A stretch of DNA of 48,028 bases from Candidatus Alcium sp. F082. GTDB taxonomy: Bacteria; Bacteroidota; Bacteroidia; Bacteroidales; F082. Below, in pieces: positions 41,925-48,028 of this stretch. Every line of letters starts with the position of its first letter. The first letter of the stretch is position 1. The position numbers and the translations under genes were made by a program. The stretch spans positions 69,811 through 117,838 of the forward strand of contig LPNG01000005.1 of NCBI GenBank assembly GCA_001543395.1. The letters are read 5' to 3'. The notes below the pieces were generated by a model. That model searched no databases. It worked only from the letters and a program-made list of their open reading frames with translations, and had not been told where the DNA came from.

Positions 41925-42473
41925 TCATTTCTTTTTCTTCACCGAAAAACCAAATCCACCAATCTTCTCACCGAGGCCGTAATACTTGCCGTGAGAATAG
42001 GCCAAAGGTTTTGCGTGGTTCAACTGGAACGCGCCTGTGCCTTTGTCGATGAGTTTTTCCTCTGCATCGATGGCCACCACCTCGGCAATGAACATATCGT
42101 GAGAACCTAATTCCTTCACTTCCACCACCTTGCACTCTATGCTCAGCGGTGATTCGGCAATCAAGGGGGCTTTCACGATTTGGGCGGGCTCGGTGTGCAG
42201 GTGCATCTGCTTGAATTTGTTGTAGTCGCGGCCTGAGCGCACGCCGCACCAGTCTGTGGCGGTGGCCAAATCCTCCGTCGTCAGGTTGATGACGAACTCC
42301 TTGTTTTTCATGATGAGTTCGTGCGAGTGGCGTTGCTTGCGGACGGAGATATAGCACATGGGCGGGTCGGAGCAGATGGTGCCCGTCCAGCCAATGGTGA
42401 TGATATAAATGAGGCGGTCACCTTCGGCCAGCATATTACACCTATTAATATATTGTTGGAACTTTTGAAGCAT
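41925..42473 (-). CDS. Chimeric flavin reductase with TilS-derived N-terminus
   Basis: A protein of about 182 residues. Residues 1-22 (MLQKFQQYINRCNMLAEGD...) match the TilS N-terminus (MIGQFQAYINRYNLIAEGD...). From residue ~24 onward it matches the flavin reductase at 43963-44529 in about 153 of 159 positions, counted by eye. The FMN-binding split-barrel core (IGWTGTICSDPPM, NKEFVINLT, GSHDMFIAEV) is intact, but the first strand of the parent (YPLPAVMVTCGD) has been replaced. The ATG context (TGACGATG after the preceding stop) is inherited from tilS. The frame has stayed open with mostly silent changes, which suggests the gene is still selected. It may bind flavin poorly. Confidence 0.82.
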   Translation of the reverse strand: MLQKFQQYINRCNMLAEGDRLIYIITIGWTGTICSDPPMCYISVRKQRHSHELIMKNKEFVINLTTEDLATATDWCGVRSGRDYNKFKQMHLHTEPAQIVKAPLIAESPLSIECKVVEVKELGSHDMFIAEVVAIDAEEKLIDKGTGAFQLNHAKPLAYSHGKYYGLGEKIGGFGFSVKKKK

Positions 42474-42475
42474 CG

Positions 42476-43897
42476 TCAATGCCTTACCACAAATTTCCCA
42501 AATCCTTTTCCGTCAACTTGAACAAAATACAATCCTTCAGGATAATGGCCTATTTCTATCTTCACTTGCTGATTCTCAACGACAAACGAATCCGTCAGTT
42601 GTCCTAATGCATTATAGATTTGTACTAAACTTGAGCCTTTCACAGAGAGATTCACAAAAGTATCTGCGGGATTGGGGAAAAGTTCGTAATTCGCTTCGCT
42701 TTCTTCCTCCACATCATGATAACATTGGTAAACCTGTATGTCAAACGGAGCAAAAGCATCTACAATAGATTGAAAATCGTCAAAGTCAAAGTTATACCAT
42801 GATGACAATACAATAGAGCGGTCGGGGGCAATAAGCATAAAAAAAGGATCGCCGGGAATGCGATAGACGGAACGTATCTCGCCCCCTCCATCTTCCTTGC
42901 TGATTGTAGGATACTCCACGTCAAATTCTTCGATCCATTGCATACAAAGGCTTGCATTATCTGACGAGATTTCCATGTAAAACACATCCTTGTCGTTGCA
43001 ACCATAGTAATAATAGGACTCCTCTACAAAAGGCATCAGCTAATCGATAAAAACATACTGGCCTCCATCCAAAATATCATACAAATGTATTTCGTCGTCA
43101 TGGCAATCGACTGCGACAAAATCGGGAGCTTCAAAACCCATTGATACCGTATCGGACATGAACTCGGATCCATCCTCAAAACACGAAACCACATAATAGT
43201 GATTATCTTCGTATGGGATATAAACACCTTGATAACACGTATCTGCCGTTGTCGCCATCATATTGTAATTCATCCAAGACCTTCGCCTATAATACACATG
43301 ATAATAAGATGCTCCTTCAACGCTATCCCAAGACAACAGGAAATGTCCGTTGGCCAAAGAAGCGTTAAGATTTGTGGGTGCATAATGATCGCCCCACTCG
43401 CAATTCGATGGAGTGAAACCCAATGTCTCCAATTCTTCCTTAATGTGATATCCCAACGGCTCCTGATAAATTTCATGGTTGGGACAAACCAAAAGATGAC
43501 CGCTATTGCCCGAATAATAAATGCAACTGTAGTAATCAGTATAGAATTGATTTCCTCCGCCATCCATTCCAATCACAGGAAATTCGACGCTTTGGTCCTC
43601 TTTCCATGACCGACAAACAGAATCATTCTTTGTCGGCAAAATCTCCATGAAAAAAAGGTCACGTCCATTGCACCCAAACTGATGATAGGTATCAACGAAA
43701 GTTCTCGTTTGCGAAGTCGTATTAGTATTCGTCACAACGTGAACCAAGACATATTGTCCGCCATCGAGCAATTCAAACAGATTGTACTCAACGCCATAAC
43801 AATCCGTGAAAGTAAAATCTTGAACCTCAGGCGGACACTCGGCTTTCAATCCAAGACTAATGGCGAGGAATGATAATAGGAATAATGCTTTTTTCAT
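42476..43897 (-). pseudogene. Secreted thioredoxin-like type IX cargo protein, interrupted by in-frame TAG
   Basis: Paralogue of the cargo gene at 40419-41870, with the same order: signal peptide (MKKALFLLSFLAI...LKA), cysteine-less first thioredoxin-like domain, fibronectin-like segment, second thioredoxin-like domain, sorting domain (LFPNPADT...). After QYVFID the frame reads TAG (43040-43042), then Leu and MPFVEESYYYYGC. The intact copy has twelve residues, FFGFTCISCREA, at this point. So the CxxC site has been deleted (net 10 codons) and a stop remains; the frame on both sides is the same. The first part (~286 residues) could still be made but would lack a sorting signal. Protein identity to the intact copy is much lower than for the reductase pair. 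Confidence 0.8.
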
Positions 43898-43927
43898 GTT
43901 CAAATGGTTTTACAACCCTTTCGATGG

Positions 43928-43935
43928 CAAAGTTA
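43928..43935 (-). promoter_or_regulatory. Promoter -7 box (TAACTTTG) for the damaged cargo gene
   Basis: Minus-strand TAACTTTGCC lies 30 bases upstream of the ATG at 43897. Confidence 0.5.
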
Positions 43936-43962
43936 CAATTTTCTCGAAATCTGCAACATAAA

Positions 43963-44529
43963 TCATTTCTTTTTCTTCACCGAGAAGCCGAAGCCGCCGA
44001 TTTTTTCTCCAAGGCCATAATACTTGCCATGGGAATAGGCCAAAGGCTTAGCGTGATTCAACTGGAAAGTGCCCGTGCCCTTGTCGATGAGCTTTTCCTC
44101 CGCATTGACGGCCACCACCTCGGCGATGAACATATCGTGAGAGCCCAATTCCTTCACCTCCACCACCTTGCACTCGATGCTCAGCGGCGATTCCTTTATC
44201 AAAGGTGCCTTCACGACTTGGGCAGGCTCAGTGTGCAGGTGCATCTGCTTGAACTTGTTGTAGTCGCGGCCCGAGCGCACGCCACACCAATCCGTTGCCG
44301 TGGCCAGTTCCTCCGTCGTCAGGTTGATGACGAACTCCTTGTTTTTCATGATGAGTTCATGCGAGTGGCGTTGCTTGCGGACGGAGATGTAGCACATGGG
44401 CGGGTCGGAGCAGATGGTGCCCGTCCAGCCGATGGTGATAATATTGTAGTTTTCCTCGCAATCGCCGCAAGTGACCATCACGGCGGGCAGGGGATAAATC
44501 ATTGTTCCGGGTTTGAAAGGGATTTTCAT
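43963..44529 (-). CDS. Flavin reductase-like FMN-binding protein (parental copy)
   Basis: A 188-residue split-barrel flavoprotein of the flavoredoxin/flavin reductase family. It has the complete N-terminal strand YPLPAVMVTCGD, the FMN-site region TIGWTGTICSDPPMCYISVR, FVINLTTEELA, and the C-terminal substrate part ending in a Lys run (SVKKKK). It likely reduces FMN or shuttles electrons with ferredoxin or NAD(P)H; the donor cannot be told from sequence. This is the original form; the copy at 41925-42473 lacks the first 29 residues. It lies 39 bases after a membrane protein gene, in an AT-rich gap with no clear promoter. Confidence 0.87.
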   Translation of the reverse strand: MKIPFKPGTMIYPLPAVMVTCGDCEENYNIITIGWTGTICSDPPMCYISVRKQRHSHELIMKNKEFVINLTTEELATATDWCGVRSGRDYNKFKQMHLHTEPAQVVKAPLIKESPLSIECKVVEVKELGSHDMFIAEVVAVNAEEKLIDKGTGTFQLNHAKPLAYSHGKYYGLGEKIGGFGFSVKKKK

Positions 44530-44568
44530 TATAGTTTATATGATATAATATTGATTTACAATAGATAA

Positions 44569-45168
44569 TTACTCCAAATGCTTCTTGTCAAAAGATTCTT
44601 GTTTCTCTTCCCATAGTTTTTTTCGTTCAATCCCATGTTGACTTGCTAATCGCAAAAAATCCGACCGAAAAGACTTCATTACCATGTTCTGTTCTCGTTC
44701 ACGACGAAAAAAAGCCATCGCGACAAAAGAATACGGTCTTTGTTTCGTTCCAATAAAAAAGTCATTACCATCAAACGCAGCATGACGACCACACCCTCCT
44801 CTTATACCAAACAAATAAAAATAACGCATGTCTTCCCATTTAACTATTCTATTTTCAGGAATCCAAGACGCCCCTGACACTTTCCTTTGCTCCAATCCAA
44901 CATCTGTCAGCCTAATGTTGACCTTGGCATTCGTCAGTTTCCATATTAAAAACGTCGAAAGATACAAAAGTATAAATAGAATAATACAAAAAACGCCCAA
45001 AAAAAGCCACACATTCAAAGACGAAAACAATGGCTTAAGCATTCCCTTAAACATATACACTAAAACCATAGAAATGACTACACCTAACACTCCCGTCCAA
45101 TACTCAGGACAGATTGTAATATCGTATCCATCAGGATTGGGAGTAAGCTTCTTTTCTTCTTCGCTCAT
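44569..45168 (-). CDS. Two-helix membrane protein of unknown function
   Basis: A protein of about 199 residues. A short acidic N-terminus (MSEEEKKLTPNPDG) precedes two transmembrane helices (~24-40 and ~52-76). A C-terminal soluble part follows, with a PH-like pattern (VNIRLTDVGLEQRK, VKWEDMRYFYLFG), the layout of small YcxB-like proteins. It ends in a charged helix. I do not recognise the family with confidence. The ATG at 45168 follows a promoter-like sequence; the upstream open frame to 45231 crosses it. Confidence 0.65.
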   Translation of the reverse strand: MSEEEKKLTPNPDGYDITICPEYWTGVLGVVISMVLVYMFKGMLKPLFSSLNVWLFLGVFCIILFILLYLSTFLIWKLTNAKVNIRLTDVGLEQRKVSGASWIPENRIVKWEDMRYFYLFGIRGGCGRHAAFDGNDFFIGTKQRPYSFVAMAFFRREREQNMVMKSFRSDFLRLASQHGIERKKLWEEKQESFDKKHLE

Positions 45169-45188
45169 GGCTGATTGTTTTATGATTG

Positions 45189-45196
45189 CAAAAATA
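45189..45196 (-). promoter_or_regulatory. Promoter -7 box (TATTTTTG) for the two-helix membrane protein
   Basis: Minus-strand TATTTTTGCAATC lies 20 bases upstream of the ATG at 45168. Confidence 0.55.
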
Positions 45197-45230
45197 ATGA
45201 TTCTCCCATCATCTTGCGGAGAATACAACA

Positions 45231-45257
45231 AAAATCCCGCCCAAACGAGCGGGGTTT
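45231..45257 (-). terminator. Terminator of the AAA ATPase gene (shared hairpin sequence)
   Basis: AATCCCGC and GCGGGGTT pair around CCAAACGA; the minus strand ends in a T-run. The left arm and loop are identical to the hairpin at 46828-46858. Confidence 0.75.
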
Positions 45258-45265
45258 ACTTTAAT

Positions 45266-46621
45266 TCACACCAAATGCTGTTTTAATATAGCCTCCAACT
45301 GCCCAATATAATAAAACGGCACATTGATCAGTCGATAAGGCCGCTTTTCGGGTTCGGGCGTGAAGCTATCCTGAACGCTAAATTCTCCACTCCAAAACCG
45401 CACTGCCGTAACATGCCGCTCAGCCGTATTGACAAAACTATGCAGCGACCGAAGATGCGAATGAAGCCCCGTCTTCACTTCGATTGGGATGATCTGCGCG
45501 TTCTGCTGCCAAATGAAGTCGATTTCCGCCGTAGTGCCTTTCTTGTCGCGCACCCAATAGAATTGCTTCTCTTGAAATTTATTATCCAACAACACCCGAA
45601 GTTCCTGTGCCACAATCTGTTCGGCAGCACGACCACGCCAAGTGTCAAGCAAGTTCTTGTTTTGAAGGTATTCTATTTGTATGTCGGCCACAAAATTGGT
45701 AATGCCACTATCCACCATAATGAGTTTAGGGGCACGGCGCAAGGCCGGGACGGCTGGCGCAGAAGTCGTGGTAATTGGATAGTCTAGCGACAGGATATAA
45801 GCCCTTTCAAGACAATCCATTGCATCGTGAATCTGCTTGCTGGTATAACTGCTATTGCCAAAATTATTCATAGCAATGGCTTCGGCAGCCGAAAACCAAG
45901 CCGTTTCCAACAAATGGCGGATAACACGCACCTGTTCTTCATTTTTGGCATATCGCTCCACATCCTCATTATAGCCCTTCAGCAAAGAATTGAAAATCGG
46001 AGAAAGCCGCTCAATGTCACGATATTGCACATAATTGGAAACCACTTCAGGCATTCCGCCAATGAGCGCGTATTGATTAAAATGTCCAATCAATTTCGGG
46101 TGCATCACTGCCGTCACATTTAACTGCCGAACCATCTCGCACCACGCCTCGCCCCCAACTGCGTTGAGGTATTCCATGAACGAGAACGGGCGCAAGTTCT
46201 GGTATTCCACTCGCGCCACTGGAAACGAAACGCGCTGTTTGAGCAGACTTTGCAGCCTACTACCCGCCGTAACGACATACAGCCAAGGCATTTTCTCATA
46301 GAAATAGCGCAACATGGCAACGGCCTGCGGCACTTCCTGAATCTCGTCGATGAAGAGCATCATACGCTTGTTCTTGTCGGAAACAACACGGTTGCGCAGA
46401 CACAAAAACTGCCAGATTTCAAGCACATCGTCAGTACGAGTGAAGATTTCGGCATCCTCCGACAACTCAAGATTGACCTCAATGAAAATGTCGAATTCCT
46501 TGCCGAATTCCCTCACAAGAGTGCTCTTCCCCACTTGCCTTGCCCCTCGAATAACAAGAGGTTTGTGGGGACTTCTTTCGCTCCATTGGCGCAATTGTTT
46601 AATAACCTCTCTTGAAAACAT
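45266..46621 (-). CDS. AAA ATPase with DUF4143 C-terminal domain
   Basis: A 451-residue P-loop protein of the AAA_14/DUF4143 family, common in large paralogous sets in Bacteroidetes. The Walker A motif is VIRGARQVGKSTL (~23-35) and Walker B is MMLFIDEIQEV (~87-97), followed by a sensor-like VVTAGS. The DUF4143 domain (~205-400) has KLIMVDSGI and the nuclease-like E-x-D-F...V-E-V-K pattern (TAEIDFIWQQ, IPIEVKTG), which resembles a PD-(D/E)xK fold. Cellular function is unknown. The gene is preceded by a five-copy 33-base repeat array and flanked by two near-identical hairpins. Confidence 0.88.
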   Translation of the reverse strand: MFSREVIKQLRQWSERSPHKPLVIRGARQVGKSTLVREFGKEFDIFIEVNLELSEDAEIFTRTDDVLEIWQFLCLRNRVVSDKNKRMMLFIDEIQEVPQAVAMLRYFYEKMPWLYVVTAGSRLQSLLKQRVSFPVARVEYQNLRPFSFMEYLNAVGGEAWCEMVRQLNVTAVMHPKLIGHFNQYALIGGMPEVVSNYVQYRDIERLSPIFNSLLKGYNEDVERYAKNEEQVRVIRHLLETAWFSAAEAIAMNNFGNSSYTSKQIHDAMDCLERAYILSLDYPITTTSAPAVPALRRAPKLIMVDSGITNFVADIQIEYLQNKNLLDTWRGRAAEQIVAQELRVLLDNKFQEKQFYWVRDKKGTTAEIDFIWQQNAQIIPIEVKTGLHSHLRSLHSFVNTAERHVTAVRFWSGEFSVQDSFTPEPEKRPYRLINVPFYYIGQLEAILKQHLV

Positions 46622-46647
46622 CTTGCATCTATTTGTTTTTCAGACTG

Positions 46648-46655
46648 CAAAGATA
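46648..46655 (-). promoter_or_regulatory. Promoter (-7 TATCTTTG, -33 TTG within repeat 1) for the AAA ATPase
   Basis: Minus-strand TATCTTTGCAG lies ~27 bases upstream of the ATG. A TTG at 46677-46679 (minus strand) is 21 bases further upstream and belongs to the nearest copy of the 33-base repeat. Confidence 0.65.
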
Positions 46656-46662
46656 CAGATTT

Positions 46663-46812
46663 TCCAAATACATAGGCAAGAACAAGCAAATTTTTTCCTA
46701 ATTCATAGGCAATATTCGATAAAAACATTCCTAATTCATAGGCAAAAACAACTAAAACTCGCACAATTCATAGGCAAGAAAGGGTCAAAATTTGCCTAAT
46801 TCATAGGCAAAC
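46663..46812 (-). repeat. Five-copy palindromic repeat array with 33-base period
   Basis: On the plus strand CCTAATTCATAGGCAA recurs with CATAGGCAA beginning at 46671, 46704, 46737, 46769 and 46802, i.e. steps of 33, 33, 32 and 33 bases. Between copies lie ~17 variable AT-rich bases. Each unit is a palindrome (CCTA/TAGG); copy 5 has 8-bp arms TTTGCCTA/TAGGCAAA. Copies 1 and 4 are the most degenerate. The array covers most of the 329-base gap 46622-46950. Confidence 0.85.
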
Positions 46813-46827
46813 AGGTCTTATCCCAAC

Positions 46828-46858
46828 AAAAAATCCCGCCCAAACGAGCGGGATTTTT
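46828..46858. terminator. Terminator of korB (hairpin shared with 45231-45257)
   Basis: AAAATCCCGC and GCGGGATTTT pair around CCAAACGA, with A-run and T-run on either side. On the minus strand it ends the kor transcript. Confidence 0.8.
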
Positions 46859-46894
46859 TCATATTTAAGGTCAGCCAGTCGAGGCACATCTTGT

Positions 46895-46951
46895 GTCGGC
46901 CCTTCGACCCTTCGAGGGGCCTCAGGGACCGCAGGCTCAGGGACCTTGGCT
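46895..46951. repeat. 57-base palindromic element downstream of korB
   Basis: Same length as the tilS element (39596-39652) and nearly identical at both ends. It ends on the first base of the korB stop codon, so it lies in the 3' untranslated region. Confidence 0.75.
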
Positions 46952-47982
46952 TAATCGATCGTCCAAGTCGAACCGCTGTTCAGCAGGTCGTCCATGCAGT
47001 GGATCTTCGAGTTGGCCTTCTCGTTTTCGATGACTTGGTCAAGGCTGTCGTTGAAGGTCGGGGCTTTCACGTCGCGGATGACGCCGATGGCGACGGGGAA
47101 ATGAGGCGGCATCATGTGTGCCAGCATCATGTGGATACCCGTGTCCTCGGTGGTCTTGTCGTGGACGAGAATGTCCTTCTCAGTGATGCCGTTTTCGCCA
47201 ATCTTCACCACTTCAAGTTGGTTGCCATTGAGGCGGATACCTTTGTCGCGGTTCTTACCGAAGATAAGCGGCTGGCCATGGACGCACTTCACCTGCATGT
47301 CGTCGCGGACATCCTTGCCGGTGATGTTTTCGTGAACGCCATTCGAGAAAATCATGCAGTTTTGCAGGACTTCGGTCACGGCGATACCATCGTGCTTGTA
47401 CGACTCCATGAAGATTTCGCTCAGTTCCTTCGGGTTGATGTCAACGCCACGGGCAAAGAAGGTAGCCTTGGCACCGATGGCGAGTTCGCCAGGATTGAAC
47501 GGATCTTCGTATGTTCCTTGCGGCGAAGTCTTGGTCTTCGTGCCACGGAAGGTGCAGGGCGAGAACTGACCCTTGGTCATACCGTAGATACGGTTGTTGA
47601 ACAGGATCAGGTTGATGTCGATGTTACGACGGCAGGCGTGGATGAAGTGGTTACCACCGATGGCGGTGCAGTCGCCGTCGCCGGTGATCATCCACACGCT
47701 GAGGTTCGGGTTGGCCAGCTTCACGCCAGTGGCGGCAGCGGCAGCACGACCGTGGATGCTATGGAAACCATAGGTATTCATGTAGTAAGGGAAGCGCGAG
47801 GAGCAGCCGATGCCGGAAACGACAACGATGTCTTCCTTCTTCTTACCCAACTTCGGGAAAATGTCTTGAACGGCCTTCAAGATGGCGTGGTCACCACAGC
47901 CGGGGCACCATTTCACCACCTGATCGCTTGCAAAATCCTCTTTGGTCAGCATGACCTCTTGTTCGATATTCTGATTTTCCAT
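46951..47982 (-). CDS. korB: 2-oxoacid:ferredoxin oxidoreductase beta subunit (KorB-type)
   Basis: The thiamine-diphosphate subunit of an enzyme that converts 2-oxoglutarate (or a related oxoacid) and CoA to acyl-CoA, passing electrons to ferredoxin. The 343-residue protein has KWCPGCGDHAIL (~25-36), GIGCSSRFPYY, GRAAAAATG, and the TPP/Mg motif GDGDCTAIGGNHF...NNRIYGMT (~100-135). Length and motif order fit KorB better than pyruvate enzymes, but substrate cannot be decided from sequence alone. It starts 7 bases after the stop of the korA-like gene on the minus strand. Confidence 0.9.
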   Translation of the reverse strand: MENQNIEQEVMLTKEDFASDQVVKWCPGCGDHAILKAVQDIFPKLGKKKEDIVVVSGIGCSSRFPYYMNTYGFHSIHGRAAAAATGVKLANPNLSVWMITGDGDCTAIGGNHFIHACRRNIDINLILFNNRIYGMTKGQFSPCTFRGTKTKTSPQGTYEDPFNPGELAIGAKATFFARGVDINPKELSEIFMESYKHDGIAVTEVLQNCMIFSNGVHENITGKDVRDDMQVKCVHGQPLIFGKNRDKGIRLNGNQLEVVKIGENGITEKDILVHDKTTEDTGIHMMLAHMMPPHFPVAIGVIRDVKAPTFNDSLDQVIENEKANSKIHCMDDLLNSGSTWTID

Positions 47983-47989
47983 AGTCGTA

Positions 47990-48028
47990 TTATTTTAAAA
48001 GGTCGTTAAACTTAGCTTCAAGCTCGCC
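47990..48028 (-). CDS. C-terminus of the 2-oxoacid:ferredoxin oxidoreductase alpha subunit (partial)
   Basis: Read on the minus strand from the window edge, 12 codons (GELEAKFNDLLK) are followed by TAA. Only the tail is visible. The identification as the alpha subunit (korA) rests on its position directly upstream of korB, which is near-universal for this enzyme. Confidence 0.6.
   Translation of the reverse strand, partial: GELEAKFNDLLK

Larger units (their letters stand above)
40351..42404 (-). repeat. Tandem duplication unit, tilS-proximal copy
   Basis: Covers flavin reductase codons 24-182 (chimera numbering), the intergenic promoter, the intact cargo gene and the first 22 tilS codons. 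The other unit is 42405-44442. The units are in the same order and orientation. Confidence 0.8.
42405..44442 (-). repeat. Tandem duplication unit, distal copy
   Basis: Covers flavin reductase codons 30-188, the intergenic promoter, the damaged cargo gene, and the 22 tilS-like codons now fused to the next reductase. Same gene order as 40351-42404. Confidence 0.8.

Noticed and set aside
43040-43042. TAG read as an amino acid (recoding, e.g. pyrrolysine)
   Set aside because: The paralogue shows a missing 30-base stretch at exactly this point, so the TAG is the scar of a deletion. No recoding machinery is visible in the window.
46663-46812. Possible CRISPR array
   Set aside because: Only five units, a 16-base palindromic repeat that varies, spacers of ~17 bases, and no cas genes nearby. 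Better explained as a promoter-linked repeat array.
46891-48009. Antisense open frame of ~372 codons opposite korB
   Set aside because: No motif and no promoter; the sense frame carries all KorB motifs.

Overview
The window is a gene-dense, moderately GC-rich stretch of a Bacteroidota chromosome, most likely order Bacteroidales. Four things support this: secreted proteins with type IX (Por) sorting domains, PorT and a PorD-like (DUF4835) protein; the Bacteroidota forms of RpoZ and BamD; promoters of the TAnnTTTG (-7) class ahead of most transcription units; and non-LPS-peptidase genes typical of the group (DUF4254 plus GT9 pair, KorAB). No phage, plasmid, CRISPR or complete insertion sequence is visible, so this is mostly core chromosome carrying several kinds of small repeats.

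Layout. 1-1919: end of a secreted M14 carboxypeptidase. 1970-5722: bamD, rpoZ, a PorD-like gene and recN. 5731-9115 (minus): lpxA, lpxC, lpxD and a small membrane protein. 9308-12886: aminotransferase, then DUF4254, GT9 and ubiE/menG. 12976-14990: porT, tRNA-Glu, lplA. 15084-17781: two radical-SAM methylthiotransferases (miaB-like, mtaB). 17884-22151: rpsT, radC, wecB, the rpsF-rpsR-rplI operon and a TrmH-type methyltransferase. 22220-25646 (minus): a large type IX cargo protein and mazG. 25858-30869: envelope proteins (PagL-like deacylase, DUF2807 lipoprotein, Tyr/Trp/Ser-rich lipoprotein, FadL-like porin). 30925-32720 (minus): zinc-ribbon coiled coil and Nif3. 32776-36780: lpxK, punA, lpxH and an M20 dipeptidase. 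36859-40416 (minus): dsbD and tilS. 40419-44529 (minus): a duplicated flavin reductase plus thioredoxin-like cargo block. 44569-48028 (minus): a membrane protein, an AAA ATPase, korB and the end of korA.

Functional themes. Lipid A synthesis is unusually well covered (lpxA, lpxC, lpxD, lpxK, lpxH, plus a PagL-like remodelling enzyme). Envelope export is represented by bamD, porT, a PorD-like gene and at least three intact or partial type IX cargo proteins. tRNA modification (tilS, miaB-like, mtaB, trmH) and small ribosomal protein operons make up most of the rest.

The most notable structures are as follows. (i) A roughly 2.05 kb tandem duplication at 40351-44442 whose junction fused the first 22 codons of tilS to a flavin reductase; one cargo copy has lost its CxxC site and carries an in-frame TAG. 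(ii) A 33-bp-period array of five palindromic repeats upstream of an AAA ATPase gene (46663-46812), the nearest repeat supplying the apparent -33 box. (iii) Palindromic elements sitting in frame inside wecB and tilS, with an intergenic relative next to korB. (iv) A nested inverted-repeat element at 25687-25821. All functional statements are from reading sequence and family knowledge; no database search was run.
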